Shown: positions 33,772 through 41,901 of the stretch, piece after piece
How positions within the stretch are numbered: position 1 is the stretch's first letter
Layout: each line of letters opens with the position of its first letter
Position numbers and translations under genes: made by a program
The notes under the pieces: model-generated
What the model was told of the DNA's origin: nothing
Database searches by the model: none
The model's input: only the letters and a program-made list of their open reading frames with translations
From: Variovorax paradoxus
GTDB lineage: Bacteria > Pseudomonadota > Gammaproteobacteria > Burkholderiales > Burkholderiaceae_C
NCBI GenBank assembly: GCA_016806145.1
Contig: CP063166.1
Coordinates: 6,014,001 to 6,078,000 of the forward strand
Length of the DNA: 64,000 nt
Reading direction: 5' to 3'

Positions 33772-33791
33772 TGACGTTTACGTAAACGTCA
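33772..33791. promoter_or_regulatory. Perfect 20-bp palindrome, candidate MerR-type operator
   Basis: TGACGTTTACGTAAACGTCA is exactly self-complementary. It lies between the divergent merR-like gene and the metallo-beta-lactamase-fold gene, 8 bases before the latter's ATG. A TACAAT (33751-33756) lies upstream and could be the -10 of the latter gene, so binding would sit on the transcription start. Confidence 0.75.
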
Positions 33792-33798
33792 ATCCTAC

Positions 33799-34860
33799 AT
33801 GAATCTGCTCGAACGCGAACTCCACTACCCCCTCGGCGACACCCTGCCCGCGCCCGGCGAGGCCCTCGAAGTGGCGCCCGGCGTGCGCTGGATCCGCATG
33901 CGGCTGCCGTTCGCGCTCGACCACATCAACCTCTGGCTGCTGCGCGACAACTACCGCGGCGTCGAGGGCTGGACCGTGGTCGACTGCTGCATCTCGCGCG
34001 ACGAGGCGCGGGCGCAGTGGGAGCAGATCTTCGAGACCCAGCTGCAGGGCCTGCCGATCGTGCGCGTGATCGTCACCCACATGCACCCCGACCACATCGG
34101 CCTGGCCGACTGGCTGTGCAAGCGCTGGAACGTGCCGCTGTGGATCAGCTCGACCGACTACCACGTGGCGCGCGTGCTGTGCAGCAGCGGCGACACGCTC
34201 GCGGGCGGCGAGCATGCCGCGCGCTTCTTCAGCGCGCACGGCCTGGCCAACCCCGAGGCCCTCGACAAGATCCGCGGCCGCACCAACTACTACGCCAACA
34301 TGGTGCCCTCGGTGCCCGAGAGCTTCGTGCGCATGCTCGACGGCGAGAGCGTCGACATCGGCGGCCATGCCTGGCGCTGCATCAGCGGCTACGGCCATGC
34401 ACCCGAGCACATCGCGCTGTACTGCGACGACCTCAAGCTGCTGCTGGGCGGCGACATGATGCTGCCGCGCATCTCGACCAACGTGAGCGTGTACGCGGGC
34501 GAGCCCGAGGCGAACGCGCTGCGGCTGTTCCTCGACAGCATCGAGCGCTTCAAGTCGCTGCCCGCCGACACCCTCGGCCTGCCCGCGCACGGCAAGCCCT
34601 TCACCGGCATCCACCGCCGCGTCGAGCAGCTGCAGGAGCACCACCGCGACCGCCTGGCCGAGCTGCTCGAGGTCGCGCTGGCGCGGCCGATCACGGCCTT
34701 CGAAGGGCTGCCGATCCTGTTCAAGCGCGAACTCGACCTGCACCAGATGACCTTCGCGATGGGCGAGACCGTGGCGCACCTGCACCTGCTCTGGTACTCA
34801 GGACAGGTGAAGCGCGAGCTGGGCGCGGACGGCATCTACCGCTTCGGCGCGCTGGCCTGA
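33799..34860 (+). CDS. Metallo-beta-lactamase-fold hydrolase
   Basis: A 353-residue MBL-fold hydrolase with the metal motif THMHPDH (His94, His96, Asp98, His99) and later ligands in GYGHAPEHIALY and LGGDMML. The C-terminal third (PAHGKPFTGIHRRVEQLQEHHRDRLAELLE) resembles the helical/winged-helix extension of LACTB2-like hydrolases, whose members include thioesterase-like and lactonase enzymes. The start is only 8 bases from the palindrome above, so it is probably repressed or activated by the MerR-type protein. With the acyl-CoA genes in the same locus, a role in acyl-CoA or thioester hydrolysis is conceivable. Confidence 0.88.
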   Translation: MNLLERELHYPLGDTLPAPGEALEVAPGVRWIRMRLPFALDHINLWLLRDNYRGVEGWTVVDCCISRDEARAQWEQIFETQLQGLPIVRVIVTHMHPDHIGLADWLCKRWNVPLWISSTDYHVARVLCSSGDTLAGGEHAARFFSAHGLANPEALDKIRGRTNYYANMVPSVPESFVRMLDGESVDIGGHAWRCISGYGHAPEHIALYCDDLKLLLGGDMMLPRISTNVSVYAGEPEANALRLFLDSIERFKSLPADTLGLPAHGKPFTGIHRRVEQLQEHHRDRLAELLEVALARPITAFEGLPILFKRELDLHQMTFAMGETVAHLHLLWYSGQVKRELGADGIYRFGALA

Positions 34861-34919
34861 GTTCCTGCGCGGCATGACATGGCGTGGCGCGGCCGACGGC
34901 CGCGCATAGACTCGCGGGC

Positions 34920-36215
34920 ATGAACATGTCGCACACGCTGGCCGATCTGCGCGCGGGCCGGCTGGCCGGCGCCACGCGGCTCGATCTGAGCTGCGGCCTC
35001 GATGAATTTCCGCGCGAGATCCTGGACCTGGCCGACACGCTCGAGGTACTGAACCTCACGGGCAATGCGCTCGAGCGCCTGCCCGACGACCTGGGCCGGC
35101 TGCACCGGCTGCGCGTGCTGTTCTGCTCGGACAACCGCTTCACGCGCCTGCCCGAATCGATCGGCGACTGCGCGCATCTCGACATCGTCGGCTTCAAGGC
35201 CAACCGCATCGCCGAGGTGCCGGCCGCGTCGCTCGCGCCCTCGCTGCGCTGGCTGATCCTGACCGACAACGCGATCGAGCGCCTGCCCGACACGCTGGGC
35301 GACTGCGCGCGCATGCAGAAGCTGATGCTCGCGGGCAACCGCCTGAACGCCCTGCCCGAGACGCTGTCCGGCTGCACGCGGCTCGAGCTGCTGCGCATCT
35401 CCGCCAACCGCTTCGCGGTACCGCCAGCCTGGCTGTGGTCGATGCCGCGGCTGTCGTGGCTGGCCGCCGCGGGCAATGCCTTCGACGCGCGCGACGAGGA
35501 GGCCGCGGCGATCGCGCCCGCGGTGCCGCGCATCGACTGGCACGCGCTGCGGCTGGGCGCGAAGCTCGGCGAAGGCGCTTCGGGCGTGATCCACGAGGCG
35601 CTGCTGAACGAGCGGGAGCCGGTCGCGGTCAAGCTCTTCAAGGGGGCCGTCACCAGCGACGGCTGGCCGCGCAGCGAACTCGCGGCCAGCATCGCGGCCG
35701 GCGCGCATGCCACCCTGATCGGCGCGCAGGGCCGCATCGACGGCCATCCCGAGGGCACGCAGGGCCTGGTGATGGCGCGCGTGCCGGCGTCGTTCCGCAC
35801 GCTCGCCGGGCCGCCGAGCCTGGCCTCGTGCACGCGCGACGTCTATGCCGACGACGCCCGCTGGTCCGCCGCCACCGCGCTGCGCATCGCGCGCGACATC
35901 GCGGCGGCGATGCGGCACCTGCATGCGCGCGGCCTGGTGCATGGCGACCTCTATGCGCACAACATCCTCTGGCATCCCGAGGACGGCGCGCGCCTGGGCG
36001 ACTTCGGCGCCGGCTGGTTCGCCGATGCGCTGCCCTCCGGCGACGCGGCGCGCGCGCGGCAGCTCGAGGTGCGCGCCTTCGGCTGCCTGCTCGAGGAACT
36101 GGCCGCGCGCTGCGATGAACCGCTCCCCGCGATGACGGCGCTGCGCGATCGCTGCCTGCAGCCCGAGGTGGCCTCGCGGCCCTCGGCCGCGCTGCTCGCA
36201 GAGGCGCTCGCATGA
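34920..36215 (+). CDS. Leucine-rich-repeat protein fused to a protein kinase domain
   Basis: A 431-residue fusion. Residues about 18-195 are six to seven leucine-rich repeats of the L-x-x-L-x-L-x-x-N-x-L type (LEVLNLTGNALERLPDD, LRWLILTDNAIERLPDT). Residues about 205-430 form a protein kinase: glycine loop LGEGASGVIHEA, Lys238 in VAVKLFKG, catalytic loop HGDLYAHN (Asp343, Asn348) and GDFGAG (Asp361). HGD replaces HRD, as in many bacterial and small-molecule kinases. No membrane segment or signal. It overlaps the pseudouridine synthase start by 4 bases. Substrate unknown; protein or small-molecule phosphorylation both possible. Confidence 0.88.
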   Translation: MNMSHTLADLRAGRLAGATRLDLSCGLDEFPREILDLADTLEVLNLTGNALERLPDDLGRLHRLRVLFCSDNRFTRLPESIGDCAHLDIVGFKANRIAEVPAASLAPSLRWLILTDNAIERLPDTLGDCARMQKLMLAGNRLNALPETLSGCTRLELLRISANRFAVPPAWLWSMPRLSWLAAAGNAFDARDEEAAAIAPAVPRIDWHALRLGAKLGEGASGVIHEALLNEREPVAVKLFKGAVTSDGWPRSELAASIAAGAHATLIGAQGRIDGHPEGTQGLVMARVPASFRTLAGPPSLASCTRDVYADDARWSAATALRIARDIAAAMRHLHARGLVHGDLYAHNILWHPEDGARLGDFGAGWFADALPSGDAARARQLEVRAFGCLLEELAARCDEPLPAMTALRDRCLQPEVASRPSAALLAEALA

Positions 36216-37144
36216 GCCGCGGTCGCCTCGCGCATCCGCCGCTGCCGATGCGCGACGGCGTGAGCGCGAGCTGTGTCGGCCTGCCGACCGAGGACCACTG
36301 GCCCACCATCGCCGATTTCCTGATCGCGCGCTTCACCGCCATCGCGCCCGAGGCCTGGATGCGGCGCATCCGCGACGGCGAGGTGGTCGACGAGCACGGC
36401 GTGCCCGTCACGCCCGAGCGCCGCTACCAGGCGCCGCTGCGCGTCTTCTACTACCGCGCGCTCGACACCGAGCTGGCGATCCCGTTCGAGGAGCAGGTGC
36501 TGTACCGCGACGAGCACCTGCTGGTGGTCGACAAGCCGCACTTCGTGCCGGTCACGCCCACCGGCAAGTACCTGCACCACAGCCTGCTGGTGCGGCTCAA
36601 GCGCAAGCTCGGCATCGAGGCGCTGTCGCCGCTGCACCGCATCGACCGCAGCACCGCGGGCCTGCTGCTGTTCTCGCTGCGGCCCGAGACGCGCGGCGCC
36701 TACCAGACCATGTTCGCGCAGCGCACGGTGCACAAGGCGTACGAGGCGATCGTGCCGCTGCCCGGCGGCGAGGCCGCCGCGGCCGCGCTGCCGTCGGTCT
36801 ACCGCAGCCGGCTGGTCGACGACGCGCACTTCATGCAGGTGAAGGAAGCGCCCGGCGAACCGAACTCCGAGACCGGCATCGCGGTGCTGAAAGTCTTCGA
36901 CGGCCTCGCGCATCTCGCGCTCTCGCCGGTCACGGGCCGGCGGCACCAGCTGCGCGTGCATTGCATGGCGCTGGGCATGCCGATCATGAACGACCCCTTC
37001 TATCCGGTGCTGACGCCGGTCGACAGCGACGACTTCGACCGGCCGCTGCAACTGCTGGCGCGCTCCATCGCCTTCACCGATCCCCTGACCGGCGAGCCGC
37101 GCCGCTTCGACAGCCAACTGCGCCTGCTGCTGGCGCCAAGGTGA
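36212..37144 (+). CDS. RluA-family pseudouridine synthase
   Basis: A 310-residue RluA/TruC-type pseudouridine synthase acting on rRNA or tRNA. The catalytic motif HRIDRSTAGLLLF holds Asp145; the binding strand GRRHQLRVHCMALG follows near residue 245. There is no S4 domain; the N-terminal 95 residues carry the short SRGRLAHPPLPMRDG extension typical of a betaproteobacterial subgroup. Which uridine it modifies cannot be told. It is translationally coupled to the LRR-kinase gene. Confidence 0.9.
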   Translation: MSRGRLAHPPLPMRDGVSASCVGLPTEDHWPTIADFLIARFTAIAPEAWMRRIRDGEVVDEHGVPVTPERRYQAPLRVFYYRALDTELAIPFEEQVLYRDEHLLVVDKPHFVPVTPTGKYLHHSLLVRLKRKLGIEALSPLHRIDRSTAGLLLFSLRPETRGAYQTMFAQRTVHKAYEAIVPLPGGEAAAAALPSVYRSRLVDDAHFMQVKEAPGEPNSETGIAVLKVFDGLAHLALSPVTGRRHQLRVHCMALGMPIMNDPFYPVLTPVDSDDFDRPLQLLARSIAFTDPLTGEPRRFDSQLRLLLAPR

Positions 37145-37239
37145 CGCCCGCGGCGCGACGCCGGCACTAAGCTGCGGCCTCCGGCTGCCCCTGCCCTTCT
37201 TCCATCGGGCGGCCTCATGCACACCAGGAGACGCCGCAC

Positions 37240-38016
37240 ATGGACACCACCCGACTCTTCTCGCTCCAGGGCCGCACCGCCCTCATCACCGGCGGCTCGC
37301 GCGGCATCGGCCGCATGATCGCCGAGGGCTACCTCGCGCAGGGCGCGCGGGTCTACATCTCGGCGCGCAAGGCCGAGGCCTGCGACCAGACGGCCAAGGA
37401 GCTGTCGGCCTTCGGGCATTGCGTGTCGCTGCCGGCCGACGTGTCGACGCTCGAAGGGGCGCAGGCGCTGGTCGATGCATTCGCGAAGCACGAGTCGTCG
37501 CTGGACATCCTGGTCAACAACGCCGGTGCGGCCTGGGGTGCGCCCTATGCGGAGTTTCCGGAGAGCGGGTGGGACAAGGTGGTCGACCTGAACCTCAAGA
37601 CGCCGTTCTTCCTGACGCAGGCGTTGACGCCGCTGCTGAAGAAGGCGGCCGCGGGGGGCGATCACCTGGCGAAGGTGATCAACATCGCTTCGATCGACGG
37701 GATCTCGGTGAATCCGCAGGAGACCTATTCGTATGCGGCGAGCAAGGCGGGGCTGATCCAGCTCACGCGGCGCATGGCGCTGCGGCTGGCGCAGGACGGG
37801 ATCGTGGTGAGTGCGATTGCGCCGGGGGCCTTTGCCTCGAGCATGAACAAGGATGCTCGGGACCACGGGGATGAGATCAAGGGGCGGATTCCTGCGGGGC
37901 GGATTGGGAAGCCTGAGGATATGGCGGGGGCGGCGATTTATCTGGCTTCGGATGCGGGGGACTATGTGATGGGGTCTACGTTGGTGGTGGATGGGGGGGT
38001 GACGCACGCGCGTTGA
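37240..38016 (+). CDS. Short-chain dehydrogenase/reductase
   Basis: A 258-residue classical SDR. Cofactor loop TGGSRGIG (residues 17-24), NNAG, the active-site Ser region NIASIDG and YAASK are all present. Length and motifs fit 3-oxoacyl reductase-like or sugar/alcohol dehydrogenases; substrate unknown. A good AGGAG site precedes the start. The last 70 codons differ sharply from the first half: G far exceeds C and many third positions are G or T, with no loss of the SDR sequence. This change adjoins the repeat block that follows. Confidence 0.9.
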   Translation: MDTTRLFSLQGRTALITGGSRGIGRMIAEGYLAQGARVYISARKAEACDQTAKELSAFGHCVSLPADVSTLEGAQALVDAFAKHESSLDILVNNAGAAWGAPYAEFPESGWDKVVDLNLKTPFFLTQALTPLLKKAAAGGDHLAKVINIASIDGISVNPQETYSYAASKAGLIQLTRRMALRLAQDGIVVSAIAPGAFASSMNKDARDHGDEIKGRIPAGRIGKPEDMAGAAIYLASDAGDYVMGSTLVVDGGVTHAR

Positions 38017-38041
38017 TTTTTGTGCTGCGTTTTTGTTGAGG

Positions 38042-38300
38042 CTGTTGGCCGGGTCTCGCCCCGGCGGGCGACTCACTTTTCTTGTCTCGCCAAGAAAAGT
38101 AAGCAAAAGAAGGCGACCCCGCTGTCTGTGTCCCTCCGCTTCGCTACGGGCAACCTGCGGTGCTCGGGGAAAGCGGGGGTCCGCAGAACTCGCTGCACTT
38201 CGTTCCGCTCAGACAGCTGCGGCCCTTATCCCGCTTTCCCCTGCGCTCCTCGGCACAGCCAGAGGGGGGTGATTCGGGCCTTTGCTTCGCTCGGCCGCGG
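38042..38300. repeat. Long structured dispersed repeat, copy B (inverted)
   Basis: Reverse-complement version of the repeat at 20521: GCCGGGTCTCGCCCCGGCGG, hairpin ACTTTTCTTG (38075-38084)/CAAGAAAAGT (38091-38100), GGCGACCCCGCTGTCTG, and the CCTCGGCACAGCCAGAGG block, ending in CTTCGCTCGGCC. The central stem is altered (GCGGGGGT-like) relative to copies A and C. It starts about 25 bases after the SDR stop and its hairpin could end SDR transcription. Together with the next entries it fills the 690 gene-free bases before the IS. Confidence 0.8.
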
Positions 38301-38340
38301 GTACCTAACAGGCCATCGCTTCGCTCGGCATTGGTATTGC

Positions 38341-38452
38341 CCCCCTCTCCCTCTGGGAGAGGGCTGGGGTGAGGGCTCCGGGCGATGGATACCATCGCAA
38401 CATTGGTAAGTCCCGGTGCCCTCACCCTAACCCTCTCCCAGAGGGAGAGGGG
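38341..38452. repeat. CCCTCTCCC-type palindromic intergenic element
   Basis: Arms CCCTCTCCCTCTGGGAGAGG plus GCTGGGGTGAGGG (about 38344-38376) and CCCTCACCCTAACCC plus TCTCCCAGAGGGAGAGG (about 38419-38450) are near-perfect inverted copies separated by about 42 bases. Each arm itself contains the palindrome CTCTGGGAGAG. I recognise this as a widely dispersed proteobacterial intergenic palindrome, probably a REP/MITE-like unit. Confidence 0.8.
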
Positions 38453-38706
38453 ACAAGACAAACACAAGGCCGAGCAAAGCGATGGCCCGAACAGCATTGC
38501 AAGGCCGAGCGAAGCAAAGGCCCGACCCACCCCCTCTGGCTGCGCCGAGGAGCGCAGCGTTTCGCGGATCAGGGCTCGCAGCTGTTTGAGCGAAGCGAGT
38601 TCTGCGAGACCCCGCGAAACGCGAGCACCGCAGGTTGCCCCGCAGCGAAGCGAAGGGGTCGCAGACAGCGGGGTCGCCTTTTCTTTGGTTACTTTCTTTT
38701 GGCGAA

Positions 38707-39984
38707 TGTATGGACCGGAGACATGGGTGACACATGTGCGAGGACATGGTGGACACATTCTGCATGGTGGTTCAGGCCTCGCGCAGGTCGATCTCGCGCA
38801 GCTTGTGGTGCACGAAGTAGACGTCATAGCAACCCTGTCTGCCGGGCTGCTCGCGCAGCGCGATCTCGTGGTCCTTGAGTGCTGCGGACACCTTGAAGCG
38901 CTTGCTCTTGAAGCGCACCTCTCCCAGCCAGCCGACCTTCACCACCGTGTCGTTCGGTCCGTACTCGAGCGGCGGCAGCGTTCTCGGATAGGCCCTCTCG
39001 CTAGCGCGATACCGGCTCGCCGGGGTGTTCATGCCCAGCGCCTGGTGCGGGCGCTCATGGTTGTAGACATGCCTCCAGCGATCGAACTGCTGCTGCGCCT
39101 GCGCCAGATCCTGGAAGCTGCGCCCGGCCAGCAACTCCGCCTTCAGGCTGCGATGGAAGCGCTCGTCCTTGCCATTGGTCTGCGGGTGATAGGGGCTGCT
39201 GAAGCTCACCCGCACGCCCAGGCGGATGAGCCACAGCGCGAGTTCGCTGAGTTGGCCCGGCTCGCGCGGACTGCCCCAGGGCGCGCCGTGTCCGCATTGA
39301 TGCGCACCGGCAAGCCGTAGCGGGAGAAGACATCCTGCAGTTGCTCCTTCACGCTGGCCGTTTGCTGACGGGCGCAGGCGCGCAGGGCCAGGTTGTAGCG
39401 GGAATGGTCGTCCAGCAGCGTCAGCGGGTGGCAGCGCCCTGCTGCGGTGGACACGTAGCCCTTGAAGTCGATCTGCCAGAGGCTGTTGGGCGCCTCGTGC
39501 TCGAAGCGCTGCCAAGCGGTGGCCGCACTGCTGGCCTGGGCGCTGATGAGGCCGTGGCGCTTGAGGATGGAGTTGACGGTGCTCGGAGCCACGCAACCCT
39601 GTCCGAGGTCACTCAGTCGCCGTGCGAGCTTGCGTGCGCCCCAGGCGGGGTGCTGCTGGCGCAGCGAGACGATGGATTGTTGAAGCTCGGGCGAGGTCTC
39701 GCCGGGACTGTGGTGCGGGCGTCGACTGGCATCGCCCAGGCCGGCGGCACCCAACGTGGCGCTGCGCGCGAGCCATTTGTAGCCGGTCTGCGGGCTGATG
39801 CCGAAGCGCCGACACAGCTCGCGCCGGTTGGCACCTTCCTGGCGTGCCAGGGCAACGAACTCTTCTCTCAGGCTCATGGTGTCTCGGGTGCTCCAGGGCA
39901 TGGTCGTCTTCCGATCGGGCGATATGCCCAATGGTGTCCACCATGTCCTCGCACACCTGTCCACCATGTGCCCGGTCCATACAG
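38707..39984 (-). mobile_element. IS481-family insertion sequence, 1278 bp
   Basis: Terminal inverted repeats of about 50 bases begin TGTATGGACCGG (38707) and end CCGGTCCATACA (39984), matching at 44 of 50 positions by my hand alignment. The element is flanked by the 6-base direct repeat GGCGAA (38701-38706 and 39985-39990), a target-site duplication. It contains a single broken transposase gene on the minus strand. It is inserted in the hairpin loop of repeat copy C. Confidence 0.9.
38772..39901 (-). pseudogene. IS481-family transposase, broken by a -1 frameshift
   Basis: Two overlapping frames together form one integrase-core transposase. The first (from 39901, MPWSTRDTMSLREEF) holds the HTH (GANRRELCRRFGISPQTGYKWLA) and the first catalytic Asp in WQIDFKGYV, and runs to DVFSRYGLPVRINAD. 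The second resumes with HGAPWGSPREPGQLSELALW and holds the third catalytic residue in SSPYHPQTNGKDERFHR, ending at 38772. One base, most simply an A in GACAACGGC, is missing near 39290, exactly at the second catalytic Asp-Asn-Gly. Unless ribosomes shift there or the base is a sequencing error, the transposase is inactive. Confidence 0.88.
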
Positions 39985-40046
39985 GCGAAGCAAAAGAAAG
40001 TGACTCGCCCGCCGGGGCGAGACCCGGCCGACGGCCTAAACAAAGC

Positions 40047-41051
40047 TCACCCCCACCGAGGCACAGCCTCCTCCTTCAACTGCTGCCTCAAAACATCGTA
40101 GTCAGGCACGACGCTCTCGACCGTCTCCCAGAAGCGATGCGAGTGATCCATCACCCGCAGATGCGCCAACTCATGCGCCACCACATAGTCGATCACCGAC
40201 AACCGAAAGTGGATCAACCGCCAGTTCAGCCGAATCGACCCATCCGCACTCGCACTCCCCCACCGCGTCGCCGCATTCGACAACGACAGCTTCGCCCACC
40301 GCACCCCCAGCAGCGGCGCGAAGTGATCGAGCCGCTCGATGAACAGCTTGCGTGCCTGCCGCATCAGCCAGGCCTGCGCCGCATCGCGGATCTGCGACGG
40401 CTCGGCGTTCTGCGCCACGGCCAGCCGCAGCAGCCGCGGACCCGTGCCATCGCCCGCGTCGAGCGCCCCGCCCACGCCCTCGAAGCCATGCTTCGGATCG
40501 AGCCGCACCACCACCGGTTCGCCGAGGAAGGGAAAGCCCGCGCCGTCCTTCCAGTCGATGCGCGTGGCCTCGACGCGCGCGTGGCGCTGCTGCGTCTCGG
40601 CGAGCTTGCGCAGGATCCAGTCGCTCTTTTCGCGAACGGCGGCATCGACATCGCGCAGCGCGACCCAGCGCGGCGCGCGCACCGACAGGCCTTCGGCGCC
40701 GACGACGAAGCCGATGGTGCGCCGCTTGCCGCGCTTGAATTCATAGGCGACGCGCGCCGCGCCCAGCATCAGCTCGCGCGAGGCCTGCGGATGCACGAAG
40801 CTCGCGGGCGTCAGGGTGTCGGCCAGCGGCACGGCCGGACGCGGGTCCTCGACCAGCGGCACCGGGGTGGTGGGCACGGCCACCACCGGCGGCACCGCGA
40901 AGGGCAGCGCGTCGGGCACGAGGCTGCCGGGCTGACGCGCGCGCGGCCGCGCAGGGCCCGGGCTCTTGCGGGCACGCGGCGCGGCGGGCGGCGGTGCGGC
41001 CGCGGCGCCGTCGCCGAACAGGTCCAGCGCCAGCTGCATCAGCTCCCGCAT
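40047..41051 (-). CDS. YgjP/SprT-like M48-type zinc metallopeptidase
   Basis: A 334-residue protein whose C-terminal domain (about residues 110-334) is a YgjP-like metallopeptidase: DYVVAHELAHLRVMDHSHRFW, with HELAH giving the zinc site and the downstream His as third ligand. The first 100 residues are Pro/Ala-rich and low in complexity. Start 41051 (MRELMQLALDLFG) avoids overlapping plsC; a longer frame to 41165 exists. It is the last gene of the glyQ-glyS to peptidase series. Its 3' 30 codons are G-rich and C-poor, next to repeat copy C. Confidence 0.87.
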   Translation of the reverse strand: MRELMQLALDLFGDGAAAAPPPAAPRARKSPGPARPRARQPGSLVPDALPFAVPPVVAVPTTPVPLVEDPRPAVPLADTLTPASFVHPQASRELMLGAARVAYEFKRGKRRTIGFVVGAEGLSVRAPRWVALRDVDAAVREKSDWILRKLAETQQRHARVEATRIDWKDGAGFPFLGEPVVVRLDPKHGFEGVGGALDAGDGTGPRLLRLAVAQNAEPSQIRDAAQAWLMRQARKLFIERLDHFAPLLGVRWAKLSLSNAATRWGSASADGSIRLNWRLIHFRLSVIDYVVAHELAHLRVMDHSHRFWETVESVVPDYDVLRQQLKEEAVPRWG

Positions 41052-41109
41052 GCGTGATTCCCGATGATGGACGACAAGGAAGGGACGGCCGCCGAAGACG
41101 CGCGCGCCC

Positions 41110-41901
41110 TCAACCCACCTTCTCGACCGCGGCGCCGCCGGCCACGCCACCGGTGGCATCGGCATCGCGGTACGCCTCGGGATCGAGGCGATGCATCTCG
41201 GCCTCGATCCAGGCCTCGACCTCGCGCATCAACTCGTCGGGCTTGCGGCCCGCGCTCGAGATCGGCACGCCGATCGACACGTCGACCACGCCGGCGCGCT
41301 TGATGAAGGCCTTGCGCGGCCAGACCTTGGCCGAGGTCACGGCGATCGGGATCACGGGCACGCCGGTCTCGCAGGCCAGGCGCGTGCCGCCGCTCTTGTA
41401 GGTGCCCTTCTGGCCACGCGGGATGCGCGTGCCCTCGGGGAACATGATGATCCAGATGCCCTGCGCGAGCAGCTTGCGGCCCTGGCTCACCACCTTGTTG
41501 AAGGCCTGGGCGCGCTGGCTGCGGTCGATGTGGATCATGTCGAGCCGGCCCATGGCCCAGCCGAAGAAGGGCACGTAGAGCAGTTCCTTCTTGAACACGT
41601 AGGCCAGCGGATGCGGCATCAGCGTGGGCATCAGGAAGGTCTCGAGCGTGGACTGGTGCTTGACCAGCAGGATCGCGCCGGCGAGCTTGTCGGCCGGCAG
41701 GTTCTCCATGCCGCTCACGCGCAGCCGGATGCCCAGGAGCGCACGCGCGCCGCTGCCGACGGCCCAGGAGAGCCAGCGCGCCGCCATCCAGTACAGCGGT
41801 ATGCCGCGCATCCAGATCGAGCACACCAGCATGATGATCGCCCAGGGGACGACGGTGACGAACATCCACAGCGCGTGGAGAACGGAACGGAGCAACGCCA
41901 T
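41110..41901 (-). CDS. plsC: 1-acyl-sn-glycerol-3-phosphate acyltransferase
   Basis: A 263-residue membrane-bound PlsC, which acylates lysophosphatidic acid to phosphatidic acid. An N-terminal membrane segment (LWMFVTVVPWAIIMLVCSIWM) is followed by the acyltransferase motifs VKHQSTLETF and FPEGTRIPRG and a third block PVIPIAV. The first motif is H-x4-E rather than the textbook H-x4-D, a form I have seen in betaproteobacterial homologues. The start overlaps the gmhB stop (ATGA), and the heptose/phospholipid pairing suggests envelope synthesis. Confidence 0.93.
   Translation of the reverse strand: MALLRSVLHALWMFVTVVPWAIIMLVCSIWMRGIPLYWMAARWLSWAVGSGARALLGIRLRVSGMENLPADKLAGAILLVKHQSTLETFLMPTLMPHPLAYVFKKELLYVPFFGWAMGRLDMIHIDRSQRAQAFNKVVSQGRKLLAQGIWIIMFPEGTRIPRGQKGTYKSGGTRLACETGVPVIPIAVTSAKVWPRKAFIKRAGVVDVSIGVPISSAGRKPDELMREVEAWIEAEMHRLDPEAYRDADATGGVAGGAAVEKVG

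Larger units (their letters stand above)
38464..40031. repeat. Long structured dispersed repeat, copy C (direct, interrupted by IS481 element)
   Basis: Same orientation as the copy at 20521 and nearly identical over CCCCTCTGGCTGCGCCGAGG through the CGTTTCGCGG ... CCGCGAAACG stem. It runs to 38706, is split by the IS, and resumes at 39985 to finish with GACTCGCCCGCCGGGGCGAG and ACCCGGCC. Rejoined, the hairpin is ACTTTCTTTTG, GCGAAG, CAAAAGAAAGT: an 11-bp perfect stem whose loop holds the insertion point. Confidence 0.85.

Noticed and set aside
38017..38706. Small ORFs in the repeat block (for example 38020-38409 and 38369-38878)
   Set aside because: They read through repeat palindromes; the same reading appears as chance frames in other copies and lacks a ribosome-binding site.
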